Positions 42,930-50,983 of a stretch of DNA of 61,133 bases are shown in pieces (within the stretch, counting starts at the first letter, position 1; each line of letters begins with the position of its first letter). A program made the position numbers and the translations under genes. The stretch is from Plectonema cf. radiosum LEGE 06105. Lineage in GTDB: Bacteria; Cyanobacteriota; Cyanobacteriia; Cyanobacteriales; Nostocaceae. The notes under the pieces are model-generated. The model did no database searches and had not been told where the DNA came from. It was given only the letters and a program-made list of their open reading frames with translations. The stretch covers positions 1-61,133 of the forward strand of contig NZ_JADEWL010000026.1 in assembly GCF_015207665.1 (NCBI RefSeq), in the 5' to 3' direction.

Positions 42930-44348
42930 TTATACTTTTTTAATTACTTTTTCTATTTTGATAAATTCTATCAATGTAAAACTCCCAATGATTAAGCTAG
43001 ATAATATTTCTGTAATAGTAAAACTATAATAAACTCCATTGACACCAATCATCATAGTTAATAATAACAGTAATGGAATAAACAAAACTATCTGTTTAAA
43101 AATTATGAAACCTGCGGCAATTTTTGCATTACCTATGGACTGAAATAAAGTGAGGCTGCATGACAAAAAAGGAGCCGTAATAAGTGTAAAAGTAATTAAT
43201 CTAAAATTGAATGAGTTATTTGTAGTAATATCCAAATTTGGTATGACCCAGCGAAGAAAGAATGTTGGAGACACTTGTAAAGTCAGCCAAATCAGAATGA
43301 ATAATATAGTTCCGGTAAGACAAAAAATGAAGTAAGCTTTTTTAAGTCTTCTATAGTTTCTTGCTCCGTAACTTATACCAATTACAGGCTGTAGTGCTTG
43401 CACAAGACCATTTAAAGGAGTAATGACCAAAAAATATAGTCTGACTGTAGCTCCTGCAAACGCAATGTCACTATCTGTTCCGTAGTCAGCAATAGATTTA
43501 AAAATTATTATCTGCTGAATTATCCCCGTTAATTGCATGAGCATGACCGATGCACCAACGGATAAGATTGGTGATACTAAATCTAACCCAAAATTAATCT
43601 TTCTAGAATTGGACGTAATTGAACTTCTACTATAAAAAATAAAATATGCAAAATTCACAATAAAATGAGCTAAAGCTGCTAAATTAGTCGCTAATGCTAT
43701 ACCTTGAATACCAAAGTTTAGAAATTTAACAAATATTATATTTAAAAAGAAGTTAGTCGTTACAAATATAAAAGAAAAGACAGTTGCAAGTCTGATTTTA
43801 GCTTCAGATTTGACAAGCGTATTAGAAGCTACTGCTGGAATGAAAAATATCGAACCAATTATATATGTTTTAAGATAGCCAACTCCATATTTAGCTACTT
43901 CTCCATCTCCACCCATGAATGCAATTAATTCATTCCCAAATATATATCCTATTACAGCAATGAAAAATGAAATGATTATACTTATTACTGTTAAATTACC
44001 TATAATTTGAGACTCAGTTTCTATATCTCCTGAACCAATTGCTCTACTCATAACAGAAGCAGAGCCTACCCCAATCGATACGGCACATCCAGTTACAATA
44101 GATGTCAGTGGCAGTGCAAGTGAAATACCCGCTAAAGCATTTTGTCCAATTAATTGACCAGCAAATAATGCATCCAGGAAACTGTTTAAACCAACAAGCA
44201 GCATCCCTATGATGCCAGGAATTGATAACTTGAACATGATTGTAACAAGATTACCATTGAGAATTTCATTTGTAAGTTGGGATTGCTGCGCTGTAGACAT
44301 TATTACTTTATATGTGGCATTAACACTAGGGTGAATATTATCAATCAA
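42930..44348 (-). CDS. MATE-family efflux transporter
   Basis: A 472-aa protein with 12 predicted membrane helices in two similar halves, as is usual for the MATE (NorM-like) superfamily. Typical segments are the early LSIPGIIGMLLVGLNSFLDALFAGQLIGQNALAGISLALPL, GCAVSIGVGSASVMSRAIGSGD and the central LVITPLNGLVQALQPVIGISYGARN. ATG 44300 (MSTAQQ) is an alternative start. These transporters use a cation gradient to export drugs or metabolites. Placed in the NRPS/PKS cluster, it most likely exports the product. Confidence 0.88.
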   Translation of the reverse strand: MIDNIHPSVNATYKVIMSTAQQSQLTNEILNGNLVTIMFKLSIPGIIGMLLVGLNSFLDALFAGQLIGQNALAGISLALPLTSIVTGCAVSIGVGSASVMSRAIGSGDIETESQIIGNLTVISIIISFFIAVIGYIFGNELIAFMGGDGEVAKYGVGYLKTYIIGSIFFIPAVASNTLVKSEAKIRLATVFSFIFVTTNFFLNIIFVKFLNFGIQGIALATNLAALAHFIVNFAYFIFYSRSSITSNSRKINFGLDLVSPILSVGASVMLMQLTGIIQQIIIFKSIADYGTDSDIAFAGATVRLYFLVITPLNGLVQALQPVIGISYGARNYRRLKKAYFIFCLTGTILFILIWLTLQVSPTFFLRWVIPNLDITTNNSFNFRLITFTLITAPFLSCSLTLFQSIGNAKIAAGFIIFKQIVLFIPLLLLLTMMIGVNGVYYSFTITEILSSLIIGSFTLIEFIKIEKVIKKV

Positions 44349-44396
44349 CTAGATCGGGTAGATTTTTTGATGAAAAGTAAAATGCTTTTATGCTGT

Positions 44397-45428
44397 TTAT
44401 TTAATCATGTTTAAACAACTAACGCGATACTGCTTGACTGCTTCTAATTCCAAATATTTTGCTGAGTTAAATGCACTTATAACCTCACCACAAACTTCAA
44501 CTTTGGCTTCATAAGCACCTGTTTTACTACCATCGGTCTTCTCAAAATCAATCCGTACTTCTGCCCAGTCAGCCTTCTGACCTTCAGCGACTTCTTCCAT
44601 TGCAAGTACCTTGCCTACTTTCAAGTAGTTAAGCCAACTCCAGCCAAACTCCATCCAAATTTCGCGTTCGGCAATTTGCTCAAATTCGCTTAAACCAGTC
44701 CAACCTCGGTAGTATTCACGTAAACCTGAGACTGAACCATTTCGGTGTACTAGTAAATCCAATACATCCCGCGAGAGATGTCCCCATAAGCATCCTTGGG
44801 GTAAATCAATTAATGTAGGAGCAAACTGATGTCCACCAAAGTGAGTTGTTTGCCATATTCTTAATTTACCATTAGAAGCAGGAGCATATTCTTTACGTAA
44901 TTGTCTATATAAAGGAGTTCCAAATCTGCCACAAGCAAGGTCTACTTGAGTATGAGTACAAACCATGAGTTCGCGAATGTGACTGGTTTGTTGTTGATAT
45001 TGTGTAAATTCGGGTAAATCATTGGGTTGTTGCATTAACTTTTTGAATATTGCCGTTACTAGAGCAACAACTTTGTTCTCTGGAACAATAAATTCCTGCT
45101 TTTCAAATCGAGAAAATAGCTTTGCAGGACGATAGTAGTAAAAGACACGGGTAAAACCGGGATTAGAATACTCGCGGTCGGGAGCAATTAGTATCGGTTT
45201 TAACTTAACCCCATGCTGAGAAACTAACTCTTGGAATAAACCCACCAATGATTTGATAGTAGGATTTTCTTGAAAAATTTCTTGCGGCCAAGGTTGTGGA
45301 ATTTCCATAATTAACCAATAATCGCAAGTACCTGCTGTACCAATTGGGTCTTCTTTGTTAGCTTTAGAAACTAAGGAACAAAAACGACAATCTTGAAGTT
45401 GAGTTTCATAAGTATGTATTATTTTCAT
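44397..45428 (-). CDS. Sucrase/ferredoxin-like (thioredoxin-fold) protein
   Basis: A 343-aa protein of the sucrase/ferredoxin-like (Suc/Fer) family. Visible signatures are DCRFCSLVSKANKEDPIGTAG near the start, MVCTHTQVDLACGRFGTPLYRQL (about 200) and WQTTHFGGHQFAPTLIDLPQG, with Cys and His residues able to bind a 2Fe-2S cluster. The gene lies 38 bases downstream of the P450 gene on the same strand. This makes it a candidate electron-transfer partner for the P450 (inference). Its true activity is unknown; the name sucrase is historical. Confidence 0.75.
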   Translation of the reverse strand: MKIIHTYETQLQDCRFCSLVSKANKEDPIGTAGTCDYWLIMEIPQPWPQEIFQENPTIKSLVGLFQELVSQHGVKLKPILIAPDREYSNPGFTRVFYYYRPAKLFSRFEKQEFIVPENKVVALVTAIFKKLMQQPNDLPEFTQYQQQTSHIRELMVCTHTQVDLACGRFGTPLYRQLRKEYAPASNGKLRIWQTTHFGGHQFAPTLIDLPQGCLWGHLSRDVLDLLVHRNGSVSGLREYYRGWTGLSEFEQIAEREIWMEFGWSWLNYLKVGKVLAMEEVAEGQKADWAEVRIDFEKTDGSKTGAYEAKVEVCGEVISAFNSAKYLELEAVKQYRVSCLNMIK

Positions 45429-45466
45429 ACTAGGAAATTAATTAAACAGAAAACTAACTTTATTAG

Positions 45467-46861
45467 TTAAACTGAGCCGACAACCGATGGTTGTGACTGT
45501 CCTTGATGTTGACGCATAGCACGCACAATCATCTTCACACCGCTAGCAGGGTAAGAAATTAGACCTCCAAATTTAGGGCGTTCTGGGCGATTACTGACTA
45601 GCTCTAATTCATAATGTGAAAGAATAGTTGCTAAGACGAGTTTCATTTCAAACAAGGCAAAAGTTCCGCCAATACACACGCGAGAACCACCACCAAAAGG
45701 TAGAAATTCGTAGGAAGAATATTGTTTTTTCAAAAAGCGCTCTGGCTGAAATTCTTTTGGCTCTGAGTACAAATCTTCATGCTGATGTGTTGAGTAAATA
45801 TTACCAATAAGTATTGTACCAGGGTTCAACTCATAGCCCATCACCTTGACGGTCGATTCTACCAACCTGGGAAACGTAAACAATTGCGTAGGGTAAATTC
45901 GTAAAATTTCGTTGCAAACAGCACTTAAGTACGGTAGTGCAAAAATGCTCATGGGGTCTGGGTTTTCACCAAGACTATCGATTTCTTTTAACAGGCGATC
46001 GCGAACATCAGGTAAATGATGAATCCAGTATAAAGACCAAGCAAGTGCTGTTGATGAAGCATCCTGGGCTGCAAAAAGAGGTGAGATTAATAAGTCTCGT
46101 ATTTCCTCATCCGTTAACAGATTACCTGCTTCATCAATAGCTAATACTAGTTCAGAGAGAATATCCGTGCCTAAATCCTGTGTTTGCTGACGACGCTCTT
46201 GGACTTCGGTGTAAAGCAAATCAAAAAGTTCTCGCCGCAGGTAAAGCAAGTATCCTTGGGGACTCCATCGACCTAAATCTCGTCTCCCAAAAGGTAGATT
46301 TTGAGCAATTTTGAGCGATGGAGATAACATCTGTTTCAAAGCCCTAGAAAGCAGTTGCTTGAGTCTGTTGTAGCGTTCTCCTTCTGACCATCCCATCACA
46401 ACTTCTATGCTCACTCGTAGAGTGATATCTTCCATTGTTGGATAGCCAATGAAAGGTTTACCGATTGCTTGCTGTTGCATAACCTTATGTGTAAGGTCAC
46501 AAATTCGCTCTCCGTGGGCTTGCATCCGCGCACCGTGAAAAGCAGGCATTAAAAGCTTGCGGCGATGTTTGTGGCGTATACCATCAAGTTGAAGCACTCC
46601 TTGTTTTCCCGTCATCAAGGCGAAACCCCGGTTTAATTTGCCACTAGCTGAAATTTCTTTGGTATTTGTAAAAATCTCCTTTATTCCTAAAGGATTACTG
46701 ACATAAACTGTTGGTGTAGTACCCGACATTAAAGTAACTATATCACCATAACGTTTGGAAATAGCATCCATATAGCCAAAGGGGTCGGCATTGAATTGCA
46801 GAGGTATTAACCAAGCAGTTTTCGGTCCTGGGGGTAGTTTCATAAGTATTTTTACTCTCAT
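45467..46861 (-). CDS. Cytochrome P450
   Basis: A 464-aa haem monooxygenase. Motifs: Pro-rich start KLPPGP, I-helix AAQDASSTALAWSLY, ExxR-type NEILRIYP, PERF region (FQPERFLKK) and haem-binding FGGGSRVCIGG with axial Cys396. There is no membrane anchor. ATG 46861 lies only one base after the NRPS stop; ATG 46843 (MKLPPGP) is an alternative. It is translationally close to the terminal NRPS gene, so it probably oxidises the peptide product or an intermediate. Confidence 0.93.
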   Translation of the reverse strand: MRVKILMKLPPGPKTAWLIPLQFNADPFGYMDAISKRYGDIVTLMSGTTPTVYVSNPLGIKEIFTNTKEISASGKLNRGFALMTGKQGVLQLDGIRHKHRRKLLMPAFHGARMQAHGERICDLTHKVMQQQAIGKPFIGYPTMEDITLRVSIEVVMGWSEGERYNRLKQLLSRALKQMLSPSLKIAQNLPFGRRDLGRWSPQGYLLYLRRELFDLLYTEVQERRQQTQDLGTDILSELVLAIDEAGNLLTDEEIRDLLISPLFAAQDASSTALAWSLYWIHHLPDVRDRLLKEIDSLGENPDPMSIFALPYLSAVCNEILRIYPTQLFTFPRLVESTVKVMGYELNPGTILIGNIYSTHQHEDLYSEPKEFQPERFLKKQYSSYEFLPFGGGSRVCIGGTFALFEMKLVLATILSHYELELVSNRPERPKFGGLISYPASGVKMIVRAMRQHQGQSQPSVVGSV

Positions 46862-46862
46862 T

Positions 46863-49800
46863 TCATGATTTATTTAAATTGCTCATAGCATTATCGATAT
46901 AAATTCTCAGTTGTTTAGCTAATTCTTGAATATGAGGTTCAACGAAAATCGAGAAATGGTCTCCAGGGATGTCAATAAATTGAATCGGTTGACTAGAATA
47001 CTTACCCCATCCTAATAAAGGGTCGTCAGTATACCATTCTGGATTATTAAAGTCATGAACTATTTTCTCCGACGCTCGAAATAGAGTTATCGGCTGAGGA
47101 TAACAGAGGGGAACATAATTTCGCATCGCTTGAACATGAGCTTTGAAAAGTTTGTAATAACGGAGAAAATCTTGAATTTCGGCATCGCTAAAGATGAAGT
47201 TTGCTTTTTGATTAATTAAATGAAGTTGCTCAGTTAATGGCAAATCTCGAAGTTGTTCAAAAGGTACTGAAAAGTCTATATTATTATCGGTTTTTATTGA
47301 TTCAGCTATGCGGAGTAAAAATTTTGTATCGTCATCATTGGTAGGTTCAATGCTTGTTTCTGGTAATATAGCATCGATGACAACTACTAAACCTACTGTT
47401 TGACCCTGCTTTTGTAGTTGCTGCGCCATTTCAAAGGCAAGTACACCACCGTAACAATGACCACCTAAAAGTAATGGATCATTTGGTTGTACTTTACGAA
47501 TTTCTTGCAGATAGCGAGTTGCTGTTTCTTCTACTGAAATAATTTCTGGTTTGTCTTGCTCTACATTATCTTCCAAAGCATAAAATGGATAATCTTCACC
47601 AAGTCTTCTGGACAAATTAAAGTAGTGAGTAATACCTCCACCAGCACCATGTATACAGAAGAAAGGTATCTTGGAGCCAGAAGAGTTAATTGCTACTAGA
47701 GGAGAACCAGATTTTTGACGAGATGGCTGACTGACGATGGTTGCTAGTTTTTCAATTGTGGGATTTTCAAAAAGAGTAGATAGTGGAAGGTTATGCCCAA
47801 ATCTGTCTTGAATTTGAGCCATTAACCGGACAGCTAAAAATGAGTGACCACCCAACTCAAAAAAGTTGTCTGTCACTCCAATAGGGTTAGTATTAAGAAG
47901 ATTCCCCCAAATTTTTACTAAAGCTAATTCCGTAAAGTTTCGGGGAGCAACAAATGACTTATTCGTATTTTGTCGAATAATTTCATTATTGGCTAGCGCA
48001 CGTTTGTCTACTTTGCCATTAGGTGATAGTGGGAGTGCATCCATTACAACAAAAGCAGATGGTACCATATAGCTAAGTAATTTATGTTGCAAATAGGGCA
48101 ACAATTGTGCAGCTATATCTTGTTTACTTGTTACAATATAGGCAATCAAACACTGATTTTGTTGAACATCATTTCTCGCAATGACAACCGATTCTTGTAC
48201 ATCAGGATGTTGGGTAATTACTGTGGCTATTTCACCTAATTCTACTCGAAAACCTCTGATTTTTACTTGTTCATCATGGCGACCAAAATACTCAAGATTT
48301 CCATCTTTAAGATATCGTACTAAATCGCCTGTTTTATAAAGCTTATTTCCCGGAATAAAGGGGTTATTAATAAATCTTTCCTGAGTTAATTCCCGACGGT
48401 GTAAATAGCCTTTTGCTAACCCATCACCACCAACATAAAGTTCACCAACAACTCCTACAGGTGTTGGTTGTAAATCGCGATTCAATACATAAATTTGAGT
48501 ATTATCAATCGGGTGACCAATGGGAACACTGTGTGCTTGATTTTGTAGTAAACTGGTGTCGTAGTGAGTAGCATTAGCGGAAACTTCCGATGAACCGTAA
48601 AGGTTGATCAGCTTTACTTCTGGCATCAATTCTTGGAAACTTTGAACTAATTTTACAGAAATTGCTTCTCCGCTAGTTATCCAAAGTTTTAGCTGAGATA
48701 ATTTCTGTAGGAGATGACTGTAATTATCAAGAAGTAAGCGCAGTAATGAGGGTACAAGTATGATACGAGTAACTTTGTGATGCGCTAAAGTTTCTATAAA
48801 TAGTTGCAAGTCTAGTACAGTTGCATTGCTGATGATTACTGTAGGAACTCCTTGAAGTAAAGGAGCAAAAATTTCCCAAACCGAATCGACAAAGCTAATC
48901 GCTGTTTTCTGACAGCAAACTTCTCCCTGGCTAAAAGGATATGTTTTCCATAGCCAGTGTAAGCCGTTTACTGTACCGCGATGGGTGCCAAGAACGCCTT
49001 TAGGTGTTCCAGTCGAACCAGAAGTATAGATAATATAGGCAAGATTATCAGTTTCTGAGATACTAATGGGGTTTTCTAAACTTTCTTGAGCAATCTTTTC
49101 TTTATGAATATCTAAACAAATGGTTTTAGCTGAAGATAAAGATATTTTTTCTAATATCTCATGCTTGGTAATTAACAGCGATGCTTGAGAATCAGCGAGC
49201 ATGAAATTTAGACGTGACTCTGGATAGCTGGAATCAAGGGGAATGTATGCACCACCAGTTTTGATAATAGCTAAAATTCCCACTACCATATCTATAGAGC
49301 GTTCCAGGCATAGAGCAATCAGCGTGTCCTTCGTTACTCCCTGGTTTTGTAAGTAATGTGCGAGTTGATTAACTCTATGGTTGAGCTGACGATAAGTTAG
49401 TTCCTCAGATTCGCTAATTAATGCTAAAGAGTCAGGAGTTTGCTCGACTTGTTGCTCGAATAATTGATGTAAAGTTGCATCTTGAGGATAATCTGCACGA
49501 GTTTGATTAAATTTAAATAATAGTTTTTCTTGCTCGGAAGCAGTATTAAGTGACAATTCACTCAGACGCTGTTGTGGATTTACAACTACATTTTCTAATA
49601 AAGTTTGGAAATTGTTGATAAATTGGGTTATTGTTGTTGAATCAAAAATATCCGTATTGTATTCCAAACAACCCGTTAATCCGTCTTCGGATTCAGACAT
49701 TGATAGAAAAATATCTAATTGAGATGTACCGCTATCAAACTCCAAAGTACGAAAGGTTAATCCAGATACTTCATGCACGGAGGTTGGAGTATTTTGCAAT

Positions 49801-50963
49801 ACAAACATAACCTCGTAAAGTGGATTTTGACTTAAATCTCGTTCGGGTTGTAATTCTTCTACAAGCATCTCAAAAGGTAAATCCTGATGTGCATAAGCAT
49901 CAAGAGTCACCTCACGTACTCGATGTAAAAGTTCGCAGAAACTAGGATTTCCATCTAGGTTATTACGTAACACCAAAGTATTAACAAACAAACCCAACAT
50001 TCCTTCCAATTCTGCGCGGTTGCGGTTGGCTATTGGAGAACCAATCAAGATGTCTTCTTGGTTTGTGTAGCGGTATAGTAATATGTTAAATGCTGCCAGC
50101 AAACTCATAAAGAGAGTGCTATCTTCTCGCTGACTTAATTGCCTGAGTGCAGTAGTCAGGGATGCTGAAAATTTAAAGTATTGCTTGGCACCAATGAAAG
50201 TAGTAGCATTAGGTCGCGGATGGTCTGTAGGTAATTGGAGTATAGGTAACTCACCCTTGAGTTGTTGCTTCCAGTAATTTAATTGGGTTGCGAGAAATTC
50301 ATCTTGGATGCGATCGCGCTGCCAAATTGAAAAATCTGCATACTGAATTGGGAGTTCGGGTAATGGGGAAGGTTGATTTGTCGAGAAAGCAGCATACAGC
50401 GTTGATAGTTCGTGCAAAAACACACCCCAAGACCATCCATCTGTGATAATGTGGTGCATGGTCACAAGCAAAACCTGTTCTTCTTGACTCAATCGCAGTA
50501 AAGTAGCTCTAATTAGCAGTCCTTTAGCTAAATTAAAGGGTTCTTTCGCGGAGGATGCTGCAAACTTTTTAACGTGCGATTCCCAATTTTCACCAGACAA
50601 ATGTTCCAGGTTAATAATAGATAAATCCCAAGTCAATTCGGGAGCAATTTGTTGTACTGGTTCTCCATTTACAAGGGTAAAATTTGTCCGCAAAACTTCA
50701 TGACGTTTGATAATTTCATTCAAGCTTTGCTCTAATGCTGCAATATTGAGATGTCCTTGTATATGAAAAGCAATAGGAATATTATAGAAAGGACTCCCAT
50801 GATAAAGCTGGTCAATAAACCACAATCTTTGTTGAGAAAAAGATAAGGGAATATTTTGAGTGTCTTGACGCTTGGGAATAACATTATTTTGAAGCTTTCC
50901 TCCCTTCCATTTTTCTAAAAGGGCTTTTTTGGCTGGTGATAAATTAGAATATTTTGTATTCAT
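46863..50963 (-). CDS. Terminal NRPS module: C-A-PCP-TE (Cys thioesterase)
   Basis: A 1366-aa NRPS. C domain (about 40-470) has HHIITDG. A domain (about 500-990) has YIIYTSGSTGTPKG, SFVDSVWEIF, NLYGSSE, GELYVGGDGLAKGYL, YKTGDLVRY and NGKVDKR. PCP (about 1010-1085) has GGHSFLAVR with the phosphopantetheine Ser. TE (about 1100-1360) has the motif GGHCYGG, in which the nucleophile is Cys1170 rather than Ser. By alignment with GrsA I read the specificity residues as V-D-W-I-I-S-L-A-N-K, close to the remembered beta-alanine code. The first residue is Val instead of the Asp that binds alpha-amino groups, which suggests a beta-amino acid. It accepts the chain from the upstream PKS and releases the product. 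Confidence 0.93.
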   Translation of the reverse strand: MNTKYSNLSPAKKALLEKWKGGKLQNNVIPKRQDTQNIPLSFSQQRLWFIDQLYHGSPFYNIPIAFHIQGHLNIAALEQSLNEIIKRHEVLRTNFTLVNGEPVQQIAPELTWDLSIINLEHLSGENWESHVKKFAASSAKEPFNLAKGLLIRATLLRLSQEEQVLLVTMHHIITDGWSWGVFLHELSTLYAAFSTNQPSPLPELPIQYADFSIWQRDRIQDEFLATQLNYWKQQLKGELPILQLPTDHPRPNATTFIGAKQYFKFSASLTTALRQLSQREDSTLFMSLLAAFNILLYRYTNQEDILIGSPIANRNRAELEGMLGLFVNTLVLRNNLDGNPSFCELLHRVREVTLDAYAHQDLPFEMLVEELQPERDLSQNPLYEVMFVLQNTPTSVHEVSGLTFRTLEFDSGTSQLDIFLSMSESEDGLTGCLEYNTDIFDSTTITQFINNFQTLLENVVVNPQQRLSELSLNTASEQEKLLFKFNQTRADYPQDATLHQLFEQQVEQTPDSLALISESEELTYRQLNHRVNQLAHYLQNQGVTKDTLIALCLERSIDMVVGILAIIKTGGAYIPLDSSYPESRLNFMLADSQASLLITKHEILEKISLSSAKTICLDIHKEKIAQESLENPISISETDNLAYIIYTSGSTGTPKGVLGTHRGTVNGLHWLWKTYPFSQGEVCCQKTAISFVDSVWEIFAPLLQGVPTVIISNATVLDLQLFIETLAHHKVTRIILVPSLLRLLLDNYSHLLQKLSQLKLWITSGEAISVKLVQSFQELMPEVKLINLYGSSEVSANATHYDTSLLQNQAHSVPIGHPIDNTQIYVLNRDLQPTPVGVVGELYVGGDGLAKGYLHRRELTQERFINNPFIPGNKLYKTGDLVRYLKDGNLEYFGRHDEQVKIRGFRVELGEIATVITQHPDVQESVVIARNDVQQNQCLIAYIVTSKQDIAAQLLPYLQHKLLSYMVPSAFVVMDALPLSPNGKVDKRALANNEIIRQNTNKSFVAPRNFTELALVKIWGNLLNTNPIGVTDNFFELGGHSFLAVRLMAQIQDRFGHNLPLSTLFENPTIEKLATIVSQPSRQKSGSPLVAINSSGSKIPFFCIHGAGGGITHYFNLSRRLGEDYPFYALEDNVEQDKPEIISVEETATRYLQEIRKVQPNDPLLLGGHCYGGVLAFEMAQQLQKQGQTVGLVVVIDAILPETSIEPTNDDDTKFLLRIAESIKTDNNIDFSVPFEQLRDLPLTEQLHLINQKANFIFSDAEIQDFLRYYKLFKAHVQAMRNYVPLCYPQPITLFRASEKIVHDFNNPEWYTDDPLLGWGKYSSQPIQFIDIPGDHFSIFVEPHIQELAKQLRIYIDNAMSNLNKS

Positions 50964-50983
50964 AGCTAATAATTATTTATATT

